Shown: positions 1-7,900 of the stretch, piece after piece
Layout: the number at the start of each line of letters is the position of its first letter
Position numbering within the stretch: position 1 is the first letter of the stretch
From: Actinoplanes cyaneus
GTDB taxonomy: Bacteria > Actinomycetota > Actinomycetes > Mycobacteriales > Micromonosporaceae
NCBI RefSeq assembly: GCF_016862095.1
Contig: NZ_BOMH01000039.1
Span: forward strand, 1-64,000
DNA length: 64,000 nt
Direction of reading: 5' to 3'
Position numbers and translations under genes: made by a program
The notes under the pieces: model-generated
Told to the model about the DNA's origin: nothing
Databases searched by the model: none
The model's input: only the letters and a program-made list of their open reading frames with translations

Positions 1-410
1 GGACGTGCGGGGTGGGACGGGGCTGAGGACCAACCGGGCGGCGGGAGGGTTGGACGAACCGCCCCGGCGTCGGAGAATCGGCGACGAGGCGGCTCGGGAT
101 CGGGGCGCCGGCGTGCTGGCGTGGGCAGCGCTTCTCACCGAGGGCTCCGGAGGTCTGGGAGCGCTCCCAGGTGTGACGTTACCGCACATTCACAGGTACG
201 AAAAGAGTCTCCGGGCAACGTTTCCGAGCAGGGCTGACCACCCTCCGCTGCCGAGTGGATGCGCAGAGGAATTGCGACATGCCAAGAGACGCAATTTGCA
301 ATGGCTACCATGTGCGCGACACAATGAATGTGACGACGACTAATCGCGGCATCCCCATCGCTCGCGTACAGCCGTCACCCGAATGACATCGCTGTAGGAG
401 CGAACACAAC
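1..410. other. Gene-free region upstream of lsr2
   Basis: I find no convincing gene here: the open frames have no plausible protein composition or ribosome site. The stretch holds a perfect 14-bp CebR-type palindrome at 156-169 and a comparatively A/T-rich segment around 285-360 that leads into the lsr2 ribosome site AGGAG at 394-398. The A/T-rich part is a plausible place for the lsr2 promoter and for Lsr2 autobinding, which is an inference. Confidence 0.6.
156..169. promoter_or_regulatory. CebR/LacI-type operator palindrome
   Basis: The sequence TGGGAGCGCTCCCA is a perfect palindrome identical to the CebR box described for cellulose/cello-oligosaccharide genes in streptomycetes. Its target is unclear. 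The next gene on the plus strand is lsr2, 240 bp away, so a gene left of the window is the likelier target. Confidence 0.55.
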
Positions 411-758
411 ATGGCCAAGCAGATTATTACCCTTCTGACCGACGACCTCGACGGCGGAGAGGCCGACCGCACCGTCGAATTCGGACTCGACGGCGTGAAC
501 TACACGATCGATCTGTCCGAGAAGAACGCCGGCAAGCTGCGTAAGGCTCTGGAACCGTTCCTCTCCGCGGCCACGCGCCTGGGCCGTTCCGGTGTCACTC
601 CGACGGTTGCCCGGCGGGCCGCCCCGGCCGCGACGAGCCGGTCGAGCCGCGACCAGAATCAGGCCATTCGGGAGTGGGCCAACAAGAACGGCTACCCCGT
701 TTCCGAGCGTGGCCGGATCCCGAGCAACGTCGTCGAGGCGTACCACGCCAAGCGATAG
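411..758 (+). CDS. lsr2: Lsr2 nucleoid-associated protein (H-NS-like xenogeneic silencer)
   Basis: This encodes a 115-residue Lsr2 family protein of normal length. Lsr2 is the actinobacterial H-NS analogue: it dimerises and oligomerises through its N-terminal half and bridges A/T-rich DNA. Residues 1-60 form the oligomerisation domain, starting MAKQIITLLTDDLDG. Residues 61-82 are a Ser/Ala/Arg linker. Residues 83-115 are the DNA-binding domain with the AT-hook-like Arg-Gly-Arg at 100-102, followed by IPSNVVEAY. The ATG is preceded by AGGAG about 12 nt upstream. It is monocistronic and ends in a strong terminator at 775-810. Many Actinobacteria carry more than one lsr2, and I cannot tell which copy this is. 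Confidence 0.97.
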   Translation: MAKQIITLLTDDLDGGEADRTVEFGLDGVNYTIDLSEKNAGKLRKALEPFLSAATRLGRSGVTPTVARRAAPAATSRSSRDQNQAIREWANKNGYPVSERGRIPSNVVEAYHAKR

Positions 759-774
759 TCCGTCCGCCTGTCGT

Positions 775-810
775 AAACGGCGTCACCGGGTCACCCGGTG
801 GCGCCGTTTT
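775..810 (+). terminator. Intrinsic terminator of lsr2
   Basis: A long GC-rich hairpin has AAACGGCG and CACCGGG on the left arm pairing with CCCGGTG and CGCCGTTT on the right. A run of T follows. It starts 17 bp after the lsr2 stop codon. Confidence 0.85.
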
Positions 811-1093
811 CACAGCAGAACTCCGCGGGACGTCCCTCGGGCACCGATCCGGCACGGCCGGAACGCGTGGGCCGGGCGGCCGCCGGGGCGCACGGTTCCC
901 CTGATGACCGGAGTCGATCCGGGCGGATTCCGGCGTCCGGCGCGGACAACCCGCGTTCATGATCGGGATCCGGCCATTTCGGCGGGCCGCGTGGAATGAC
1001 CCCGATCCGGGACGCTTGCGTCGTGACCGGCGCGGCGCCCGTGACCACCGACCGGCGGCTGAATCGTGGGGCGGGCCGGGCTCACGGCGTACC

Positions 1094-1340
1094 GGAAAAC
1101 TGATCGGACCGTGCCGGAAAACGGCGCGGGACGTGCGCGAAAACCGCGACGCCGGGCCGGTACGGGGCCGACCTATCGCCGCGGCGCGGGCGAAGCCGAG
1201 CCGGAAACGCGACGTATCGCAACGGCGGAAACCGACGCCGGGAAGTGCGGAAACCGGCGTCCGGGAAGAAGGAAAACCGCCGGTCCGGACGCGGAAACCG
1301 GCATGCCGCGGACCGGGCGCGGAAAACTTGCGGTGCGGAA
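1094..1340 (+). repeat. 22-bp phased GGAAA(A)C repeat array
   Basis: Nine copies of a (G/C)GAAA(A)C core lie in one orientation, with the first A at 1096, 1118, 1140, 1205, 1229, 1251, 1273, 1295 and 1323. The spacings are 22, 22, 65, 24, 22, 22, 22 and 28 bp, so most sit two helical turns apart. The 65-bp gap is close to three units. Several units continue as CCG-n-CG-n-CGGG. It reads as a degenerate tandem repeat or an iteron-like binding field upstream of the epimerase gene. Confidence 0.65.
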
Positions 1341-1390
1341 TAGTCGCGTGAATCCGATTCGATCGCGGTCCCGCGGGTACGCCCTCCGGC

Positions 1391-2470
1391 ATGCGTGTCG
1401 TCATCGTGGGCGCGACCGGTAACGCCGGCACCGCGCTGCTGCGCCGCCTCCGGAGCGAGACGGACGTCGAGGTCATCGGAATTGCCCGCCGCACCCCACG
1501 GGACAGCGGGCCGTACGCCGACATGGAGTGGCACTCGGTCGACATCGGGCGCGACGACGCCCTGGACCGGCTCACCCCGATCCTGAACGGCGCCGACGCG
1601 GTGGTGAATCTGGCCTGGCAGATCCAGCCCAGTCACGACCAGCGGCAGCTCTACCGGACGAACGTGCTCGGCAGCCGCGCGGTGTTCCGGGCGGCGCTGC
1701 GGGCCGGGGTCGCCACGCTCGTGCACGCGTCCTCGGTCGGGGTGTACTCGCCGGGACCGAAGTGGGCGTACGTCAAGGAGAGCTGGCCGCGGGCCGGCGT
1801 GCCGGAGTCGTCCTACAGCCGGCACAAGGTGCTGACCGAGCGGATGCTCGACGAGATCGAGTCCGACCATCCGACGCTGCGGGTGGTGCGGCTGCGGCCG
1901 GGGCTGATCTTCCAGCGGGACGCCGGGACGGAGATCGGGCGCTACTTCGCCGGGCCGCTCCTGCCCGCGCGGCTGCTGCGCTTCGGCTGGGTGCCGGTGC
2001 TCCCGGCCAACCCGGGGCTGCGGCTGCAGGCGGTGCACGCGGACGACGTCGCCGAGGCGTACCTGCTGGCGTTGCGGGCCGACGTGCACGGCGCGTTCAA
2101 CATCGCGGCCGGGCCGGTGCTCGACCCGATGGTGCTGGCCAAGGCGTTCCACGGGATGCCGCTGCCGGTGCCGGGGTTCGTGCTGGCGGGGGCGGCGGCG
2201 CTGAGCTGGGCGCTGCGGCTGCAACCGGTGGACCGCGGGTGGGTCAAGCTGGCGCTCAAGGCCCCGCTGCTGTCGTGCGACCGGGCGCGGGACGAACTCG
2301 GGTGGCGGCCGGCGCGGGGCGCGGTGGAGTCGCTGCACGAGCTGGTGGACGGGCTGGCCGAGCGGGCCGGGCGGGACGACTCGCCGCCGCTGGACCCAGC
2401 GGGCAGCAAGCCGGGGCGCCTCGGTGGACTGTTGCGCGGGCGGTTGCCCGGCTCCGGGAACCCCTACTGA
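1391..2470 (+). CDS. NAD-dependent epimerase/dehydratase family protein
   Basis: This 359-residue protein belongs to the extended short-chain dehydrogenase/reductase (SDR) family, which oxidises, epimerises or dehydrates nucleotide sugars or related substrates. The N-terminus MRVVIVGATGNAG is the Rossmann glycine motif. A YSRHK sequence near residue 141 matches the catalytic YxxxK, and a Ser-Ser-Val-Gly-Val-Tyr stretch precedes it as usual. The C-terminal 40 residues are Arg/Gly/Pro-rich and look disordered. The ATG is chosen because the Rossmann strand begins right after it. The gene stands alone between the repeat field and the oppositely oriented GGDEF-EAL gene. The substrate cannot be told from the sequence. 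Confidence 0.85.
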   Translation: MRVVIVGATGNAGTALLRRLRSETDVEVIGIARRTPRDSGPYADMEWHSVDIGRDDALDRLTPILNGADAVVNLAWQIQPSHDQRQLYRTNVLGSRAVFRAALRAGVATLVHASSVGVYSPGPKWAYVKESWPRAGVPESSYSRHKVLTERMLDEIESDHPTLRVVRLRPGLIFQRDAGTEIGRYFAGPLLPARLLRFGWVPVLPANPGLRLQAVHADDVAEAYLLALRADVHGAFNIAAGPVLDPMVLAKAFHGMPLPVPGFVLAGAAALSWALRLQPVDRGWVKLALKAPLLSCDRARDELGWRPARGAVESLHELVDGLAERAGRDDSPPLDPAGSKPGRLGGLLRGRLPGSGNPY

Positions 2471-2504
2471 CGACGTACCGGGAAATCGCCCTTGATCGGA
2501 GGCT

Positions 2505-5500
2505 TCAGACGGCGACCGAGGCGCTGGTCATCCAGGCGAGCACCTCGGTCGGGCCGAGCGGGCTGGAGAAGAGGAAGCCCTGGCCCAGTGGGCAGCCCAT
2601 CCGGACCAGCAGGTCGCGGTGCGCCATGTCCTCGATCCCCTCGGCGACCACCACGAGTTGCAGCGATCGGGCCAGGCTGACGATGCCACCGACCAGCTGC
2701 GGGCTGGTGACCATGTCGTCGATGAAGGTCTTGTCGATCTTGACGATGTCGATCGGGCGTTGCCGCAGGTAGCCCAGCGACGAGTAACCGGTGCCGAAGT
2801 CGTCGATGGCGATCCGGATGCCCATCTCGCGCAGCACGCTCAGATCGGCCCAGATCCGCTGCTCGTCGTCCTTCATCAGCAACGTCTCGGTGATCTCCAG
2901 CATCAGGGACTGCGGGGGTACGCCGGTGTGGTGCAGCGCGTTGCGCACCTGTTCCACGAAGCCGGCCTCCCGGAACTGGCGGACCGACACGTTGACGCTG
3001 ACGTAGGGCGCACCGCCCGGCGGCAGGATCCGGCGCCACTCCGAGACCGTGCGCAGCGCCTCCTCCAGGACCCACCGGCCCATCGGCACGATCAGCCCGC
3101 TCTCCTCGGCGACCTCGATGAACTCCTCCGGGGTGATCACGCCGCGGCTCGGGTGGGCCCAGCGGACCAGCGCCTCGAAGCCGACCGCGTAACCGGTGAC
3201 CAGGTCCACGATCGGCTGGTAGTGCAGCAGGAAGTGGCCCTCGTTGACCGCGTGGTCGAGCGCCGAGCGCAACTCCAGCCGCTCGACCATCTCGGCGTGC
3301 AGGTGCCGCTGGTAGCGCCGCCACTGGTTCTTGCCGGCGCCCTTCGCGACGTAGAGCGCGAGGTCGGCCTGGCGCAGCAGCTCGTCCCCGTCGGTGGCCT
3401 CCAGCGTGGTGGTGATGCCGATGCTGGTCATCGCGTGGAGCGGCTTGGCGTCGGTGTCGATCGGCGAGGCGAGCGCGGTCAGGATCCGGTTGGCGGTGTC
3501 CTCGACCGCGAGGGGGTCGTTGACGTTCTCGATCAGGGCCGCGAACTCGTCACCGCCGAGCCGGGCAGCCGTGTCGTCGGCGCGCAGCGAGCCGGCGATC
3601 CGGTTCGCGACCTCGATCAGCAGCTGGTCGCCGATGGCGTGCCCCAGCGTGTCGTTCACGATCTTGAAGTCGTCCAGGTCGATGAAGAGCACCCCGACCA
3701 CCGACCCGTCCCGGGCACTGCGGGCCAGCGCGTGCTGGAGCCGGTCGTGGAAGAGCACCCGGTTCGCCAGGCCCGTCATCGCGTCGTGGAACGCCTGGTG
3801 CATCAGCTCCCGCTGGAGTTTGCGGGGCTCGGTGACGTCCCGCATGGTGATCACCACGCCGGCCACGCTGGGGTCCGCGCGCAGGTCCTGGCAGTGCAGC
3901 TCGAGCAGCAGCTCGGTGCCGCGCGCGTTGAGCGCCCGGAAGTCCAGCTGCTGCGAGACGGTGTCGCCGCCACGGACCGCGCCCAGGACGTCGATCAGCC
4001 GGTTCCGGTCAGCCACGTGGATGACGTCGGGCAGGCGCACCCCGGTCGGGTCGGCGCCGAAGACCCCGAGGGCGGACGGGCTGGCGTACCGGATCCGGTC
4101 GTCGGAGTCCAGGATCGTGATCACGTCGGCGGTGTTCTGGATCAGGGTCCGGAAGTACGTCTCGCTGTTGCGCTGGTTGACCTCGTGGTTCAGCGCGATC
4201 CGCTCCAGCGCCAGCGCCACCTGCCCGGCCAGCACCTCCACCGAGCGCTGCAGCTCGCGCAACGCCCAGCCGGGCGCGCCCACGTGCAGCACCCCCACCA
4301 GCGAATCGCCGTGCGGACGGTCCTGCAGCACCATCGGGCAGCGCAGCGTCTCGGGGAACTGGGTGAGCCGGACCGCGACCGCCCAGTCCACGTCCCGGGT
4401 GTGCACCAGCCGGGCCGCGGTGCCGGTCGCCCGGTCCACCGCCGCCTGCGCGGCGGCCTCCGGCGACGACGGCTCGGCCTGGGCGATGCTGATCGCCAGC
4501 ACCACGCCGTGCGGCACGTCCCCGGGCAGCAGCTGGGCGACAGTGGTGCGGACCGCCAGCCCGACCGCCTCGGCGTCCGCCGCCGAGACCAGCGCCGCCG
4601 ACGCCTCGCGCAGCGCGCGCTCCCGGGTCATCGCCTGCCGGTGGCTCGTCATGATCCCGGCCATCCGGGCCAGGACCAGCATCAACATCAGCAGACTGAG
4701 CACCGCCACCAGGAACAGGCCGGCCACCTGGCTCTCCTGGAACAGCTTCGCCATCAGCACGCTCGGTGCGACCAGCGCGGCGATCGCGAGCAGGGCCAGG
4801 CGTCCGCGGCTGGTCTCCGAGGCCTGCGCTCCCGACTGGCGGGTGAGCTCGGCCATCGACGGGATCAGGGCGGCCATCGCGGCGGTCGCGTACAGGGCCA
4901 GCTGCCCGTACGCCGAGGTCCGCACCACGTCCGCGACCAGCATCGCGCCGGTGCCCGCGCCGAGCCAGTACCCCGAGGCGACCAGCCGCCCCGGCACCAC
5001 GGCCAGCCGGATCAGCAGGCCCAGGCAGAGCAGGTCGGCCACCGGGAGCAACTGCTCCAGGCCGCCCACGGACAGGTCGGACATCCGCGGGCCGATCACG
5101 AACGTCCAGACCAGCAGCGCCGCGCCGGACGTGACGATCGCCGCGTCGAGCAGGCCCGGCACGTCCCGGCCCGAGCCGGTGCGCCGCCGCGTGAACACCG
5201 CGAGCGCGGCCGCCAGCAGCGGGTAGGAGGCGAGCAGCAGCGCCGTGCCGACCGGCTCCAGCCACGACAGCCAGTTCGTCAGGAACGACGGGGCGTTGCC
5301 GATCGCGGCGCCCAGCCCGGAGAGCACCGTCGCACCGGCCAGCAACCACCACGGCCGGCGGTCGTCGGGCTGAGCGCGGTAGGTCCCGACGAGCACGGCG
5401 ACGGCCGCGGAGAGGCCACCCGCCAGGATCAGCCAGCCGCGCAGCTCGGCGGCGACCGCGTAGGCGACGGCGAGGACCACGATCCAGGCGCCGAACAGGG

Positions 5501-5522
5501 CAGCCGGCCATCGCGTCGGCAT
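2505..5522 (-). CDS. Membrane GAF-PAS-GGDEF-EAL cyclic-di-GMP protein
   Basis: This 1005-residue signalling protein should make and/or break down cyclic-di-GMP. Residues 1 to about 295 hold about nine hydrophobic segments, an integral membrane sensor region. A GAF-like domain follows at about 300-440, a PAS domain at about 455-565, a GGDEF diguanylate cyclase domain at about 575-735 and an EAL phosphodiesterase domain at about 750-1000. The cyclase motif is intact (RLGGDEFAAL), as are EAL (FEALVRW) and the DDFGTGYSSL metal/loop-6 motif, so both activities are possible. The start follows a GGGAGG ribosome site. It is a single gene, convergent with the epimerase and divergent from the methyltransferase. 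The signal it senses is unknown. Confidence 0.93.
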   Translation of the reverse strand: MPTRWPAALFGAWIVVLAVAYAVAAELRGWLILAGGLSAAVAVLVGTYRAQPDDRRPWWLLAGATVLSGLGAAIGNAPSFLTNWLSWLEPVGTALLLASYPLLAAALAVFTRRRTGSGRDVPGLLDAAIVTSGAALLVWTFVIGPRMSDLSVGGLEQLLPVADLLCLGLLIRLAVVPGRLVASGYWLGAGTGAMLVADVVRTSAYGQLALYATAAMAALIPSMAELTRQSGAQASETSRGRLALLAIAALVAPSVLMAKLFQESQVAGLFLVAVLSLLMLMLVLARMAGIMTSHRQAMTRERALREASAALVSAADAEAVGLAVRTTVAQLLPGDVPHGVVLAISIAQAEPSSPEAAAQAAVDRATGTAARLVHTRDVDWAVAVRLTQFPETLRCPMVLQDRPHGDSLVGVLHVGAPGWALRELQRSVEVLAGQVALALERIALNHEVNQRNSETYFRTLIQNTADVITILDSDDRIRYASPSALGVFGADPTGVRLPDVIHVADRNRLIDVLGAVRGGDTVSQQLDFRALNARGTELLLELHCQDLRADPSVAGVVITMRDVTEPRKLQRELMHQAFHDAMTGLANRVLFHDRLQHALARSARDGSVVGVLFIDLDDFKIVNDTLGHAIGDQLLIEVANRIAGSLRADDTAARLGGDEFAALIENVNDPLAVEDTANRILTALASPIDTDAKPLHAMTSIGITTTLEATDGDELLRQADLALYVAKGAGKNQWRRYQRHLHAEMVERLELRSALDHAVNEGHFLLHYQPIVDLVTGYAVGFEALVRWAHPSRGVITPEEFIEVAEESGLIVPMGRWVLEEALRTVSEWRRILPPGGAPYVSVNVSVRQFREAGFVEQVRNALHHTGVPPQSLMLEITETLLMKDDEQRIWADLSVLREMGIRIAIDDFGTGYSSLGYLRQRPIDIVKIDKTFIDDMVTSPQLVGGIVSLARSLQLVVVAEGIEDMAHRDLLVRMGCPLGQGFLFSSPLGPTEVLAWMTSASVAV

Positions 5523-5596
5523 CCGGCGTCATCCTCCCGACTCAGTCCTCTATGACCGACTCTTCGGCTGGTGGATCACCGATCTGAGCCAACGGG

Positions 5597-5602
5597 CACA
5601 AT
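5597..5602 (+). promoter_or_regulatory. Leaderless-type -10 box for the methyltransferase gene
   Basis: CACAAT lies exactly 6 nt before the GTG start at 5609, and no ribosome site is visible. This arrangement supports a transcript that begins at the start codon. Confidence 0.55.
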
Positions 5603-5608
5603 CGTCTG

Positions 5609-6238
5609 GTGCTTCTCGAATTCGTACGCGCTCACACCGTCCTGGCGCCGGTCGCCTTCATCCCGGAGGTCAAGCTGCGGCAGGCCGAGGAGCCGATCGC
5701 GCTCTGGGAGGCGACCGAGGCGAGCGGGGACGAGCAGCCGCCACCGTTCTGGGCGTTCGCCTGGGCCGGCGGGCAGGCGCTAGCCCGGCACATCCTCGAC
5801 GAGCCGTCACTGGTGGCCGGGCGCAGCGTGCTCGATCTGGCCACCGGGTCCGGCCTGGTCGCCGTCGCGGCGGCGCTCGCCGGGGCCCGGCCGGTGGTCG
5901 CCAACGACATCGATCCGCTGTCGCTGGCGGCGGCCGCGGCCAACGCCGAGGACAACGGGGTGGCGGTGCAGACCCTCGAAGGGGACCTGCTGGACACCGA
6001 CGACAAGTACGGGGTGGTGCTGGCCGGCGACGTCTTCTACAGCCGGGAGATGGCCGGGCGGGTGCTGCCCTATCTGCGGCGGGCGGCCGGGCGGGGGTCG
6101 CTCGTCCTGGTCGGCGACCCCGGCCGGGCGTACCTTCCGGAGGGGCTGGTCAGGCGGGCGACCTACGACGTGCCGGTCACCGAGGCCCTGGAGAGCTGCA
6201 CGCAACGGCGTACCTCGGTCTGGCAGGTCCTGTCCTGA
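5609..6238 (+). CDS. Nicotinamide N-methylase/ETFB-type methyltransferase
   Basis: This 209-residue class I S-adenosylmethionine methyltransferase resembles the COG3897 family (nicotinamide N-methylase-like, related to ETFB lysine methyltransferase). The SAM-binding motif I reads VLDLATGSGLVAVAA at about residues 74-88, followed by the acidic motif II VVANDIDP, with GDVFYS as motif IV. PPFWAFAWAGGQALAR before motif I is typical of the family. The GTG start is supported by the -10 box 6 nt upstream. It ends exactly where a 27-bp tandem duplication begins and is convergent with the HAD gene. The protein or small-molecule substrate is not known. Confidence 0.8.
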   Translation: MLLEFVRAHTVLAPVAFIPEVKLRQAEEPIALWEATEASGDEQPPPFWAFAWAGGQALARHILDEPSLVAGRSVLDLATGSGLVAVAAALAGARPVVANDIDPLSLAAAAANAEDNGVAVQTLEGDLLDTDDKYGVVLAGDVFYSREMAGRVLPYLRRAAGRGSLVLVGDPGRAYLPEGLVRRATYDVPVTEALESCTQRRTSVWQVLS

Positions 6239-6291
6239 CTCACTCGGACAGGAGGGCGATCAGCACTCACTCGGACAGGAGGGCGATCAGC
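6238..6291. repeat. Perfect 27-bp tandem duplication at the HAD gene 3' end
   Basis: Copies occupy 6238-6264 and 6265-6291 and are identical. The inner copy encodes the last residues (LIALLSE) and stop codon of the HAD gene on the minus strand. The outer copy repeats them, stop included and in the same frame, just beyond the stop. Confidence 0.95.
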
Positions 6292-6995
6292 CCGAAGCCG
6301 TCCTGGACGATCACGTCCGGCTCGGGGCTGAGCATCGGATCGTCCGGGTCCTTGCGGCCCGACGGCATCAGGATCGCCTTGGCCACGTCGGCGCGCCGGG
6401 CACACGCCACGTCACGCCGCCTGCTGTCACCGACGAACCAGCACTCCGCCGGCGGCACCCCGAGCGCGTCGGTGGCGTTCCAGATCATCTGCGGGTTCGG
6501 CTTACGGACGCCGGCCTCGTCGCTGTAGATCTGCACGGCGAAGTGGTGATCGATCCCGGCCGCGGCCAGATAGTCCCGGTGCGCGGCGCCGCTGAGCGTG
6601 TTGCTGACCACTGCCAGCGGGATCCCGGCCGTCGTGTACGCCGCCAGCGCCTCGCGGATGCCCGGCCGCAACTCCCAGCTGTTGCGCCAGGCCCAGGCGT
6701 AGCTGAGCTTCGTGATCGCGCCCCGGACCGCCACCTGCGCGGCCGGCGGCCAATCCTTGATCACGAACCGCTCCCAGACCTCGGCCTGCGGCAACTCGTC
6801 CGGCGAGTCCTCGTCCCGCCAGCGGGCATACGCCTCGCCGCCGGTGGCGAACGACTGCTGGATCCGGCCCGGCGTGAGAACGCCGTGGATCAGGTTGTAG
6901 ACCTTCAGCACCAGCTCGGGCGAGACGGGCCGGGCCTCCCGCGGCGAGTCGGCGAGGACCCCGCCGAAGTCGAGCAGCAGCGCGGCCGGCCTCAT
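6267..6995 (-). CDS. HAD-superfamily hydrolase
   Basis: A 242-residue haloacid dehalogenase-type hydrolase, probably a phosphatase acting on a small phosphorylated metabolite. Motif I is LLLDFGGVLAD near the N-terminus, with Gly in place of the usual second Asp (DxD), a feature of the epoxide-hydrolase/dehalogenase-like branch. Motif II is VVSNT. The conserved Lys is in RKPNPQM, and motif IV is CWFVGDSRRRD. The cap is helical. I place the start at ATG 6995 (MRPAALLLDF). A GTG/ATG frame reaches further upstream, but it lies wholly within a duplicated copy of the neighbouring kinase gene tail. The C-terminus is tandemly duplicated beyond the stop. Confidence 0.82.
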   Translation of the reverse strand: MRPAALLLDFGGVLADSPREARPVSPELVLKVYNLIHGVLTPGRIQQSFATGGEAYARWRDEDSPDELPQAEVWERFVIKDWPPAAQVAVRGAITKLSYAWAWRNSWELRPGIREALAAYTTAGIPLAVVSNTLSGAAHRDYLAAAGIDHHFAVQIYSDEAGVRKPNPQMIWNATDALGVPPAECWFVGDSRRRDVACARRADVAKAILMPSGRKDPDDPMLSPEPDVIVQDGFGLIALLSE

Positions 6996-7124
6996 CGCTG
7001 CCCCGGCGTCCACGCGCGCACCCCCCGCAGCACGGCCTTCTTCATCGCTGCCCCGGCGTCCACGCGCGCACCCCCCGCAGCACGGCCTTCTTCATCGCTG
7101 CCCCAGCGTCCACGCGCGCACCCC
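6993..7124. repeat. 50-bp duplications of the ROK kinase gene tail
   Basis: Two identical 50-bp units (6993-7042 and 7043-7092) are followed by a third, partial and diverged copy (7093-7124) that is the true 3' end of the ROK kinase gene. On the minus strand each extra unit carries an ATG, a 17-codon frame MKKAVLRGVRAWTPGQR and a TGA that overlaps the next ATG as ATGA. The HAD gene start is embedded in the last unit boundary. Confidence 0.95.
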
Positions 7125-7844
7125 GCCGACGATGCCGGCCGTGTTCGGCACCACGACCACGTCGTCACCCATCCGGGCCAGCTGGGCCGGGGTGATCAGC
7201 CGGGAGTTGCCGCCACCCAGGTACACCCGGTCCCACAGGAAGACCGGACGCAACCCCTCGATCACGTTCCGCACCCGCCGTGACCAGAGCGCATCGCCCA
7301 GACGACGGCGTTCATGCTCCCCGATGTACGTGTCGTAGGACATCCCCCAGCGCACCGGCGCCTGCGACATCTCCAGGTGCGGGGCCAGCTCGCCGCCGTC
7401 GAAGAGCGCGCAGCCCAGGCCCGTGCCCAGCGTCAGCACCAGCTCGCAGCCGGTGCCCGCGACCACCCCGGCACCGTGCACCTCGGCGTCGTTCAGCACC
7501 AGTGTTGGCAGGCCGAACGCCTCCGCCAGGGCGGTGCGCGCGTCGAACCCGTGCCACGCGTCGACCAGCTCCGGATCCACCCTGGTGCGCGGGCCGCTGC
7601 GGGTCACGTAGTGCGGCGTCGCGACGACCACCCCGTGCCGGATCATGCCGGGCATGCCGACGGTCACCCGGTCCGCGTTCGGCAACTGGCCACCCAGATC
7701 GACCAGCGTCTTGACGAAAAGCTCCGGCGGCAACGGGTACGGCGTCGGCACCCGGATGGGCTGCGCCCGCATCGTCCCGGCGTCATCGAGCACCGAGCCC
7801 TTGATGCCGCCGCCACCACAGTCGATCGTCAAGGTGAAAGTCAC
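7092..7844 (-). CDS. ROK-family kinase, polyphosphate glucokinase-like
   Basis: This 250-residue sugar kinase resembles actinobacterial polyphosphate glucokinases of the ROK family, which phosphorylate glucose using polyphosphate and/or ATP. Phosphate-binding motif 1 is TIDCGGGGIKGSVL; Cys-Gly-Gly-Gly replaces the usual Ile-Gly-Gly-Thr. The catalytic Asp is expected in VLNDAEVHGAG, and the second phosphate loop is LTLGTGLGCALF. YLGGGNS near the C-terminus matches the adenosine/phosphate motif. The GTG at 7844 is chosen because motif 1 starts five residues later. Upstream the frame stays open through the bioD gene, but only as a shadow. Its 3' end has been duplicated twice. Substrate specificity is inferred. 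Confidence 0.8.
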   Translation of the reverse strand: MTFTLTIDCGGGGIKGSVLDDAGTMRAQPIRVPTPYPLPPELFVKTLVDLGGQLPNADRVTVGMPGMIRHGVVVATPHYVTRSGPRTRVDPELVDAWHGFDARTALAEAFGLPTLVLNDAEVHGAGVVAGTGCELVLTLGTGLGCALFDGGELAPHLEMSQAPVRWGMSYDTYIGEHERRRLGDALWSRRVRNVIEGLRPVFLWDRVYLGGGNSRLITPAQLARMGDDVVVVPNTAGIVGGVRAWTLGQR

Positions 7845-7900
7845 GCCGCCAGTTTGCACGGAACTCACCTCCCGACAACGCAATTGTGACGGGAGCGTCG

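Larger units (their letters stand above)
759..1390. other. Long intergenic region between lsr2 and the epimerase
   Basis: No gene is supported in these 632 bp apart from the lsr2 terminator. Several frames are open on both strands because of the base composition, but their products are Arg/Pro/Gly-rich and resemble no family. The right-hand half is filled by a phased A-tract repeat (1094-1340). Confidence 0.6.

Noticed and set aside
5..343. Open frame at the left edge
   Set aside because: Arg/Gly/Pro-rich product with no family resemblance and no ribosome site; it runs through the CebR-type palindrome.
959..1351. Possible small gene in the lsr2-epimerase gap
   Set aside because: The product is Arg/Pro-rich and its apparent repeats come from the 22-bp DNA repeat; no ribosome site.
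2619..5555. Very long plus-strand open frame opposite the GGDEF-EAL gene
   Set aside because: It is the antisense shadow of a well-supported 1005-residue protein; composition is His/Arg/Gln-rich without domains.
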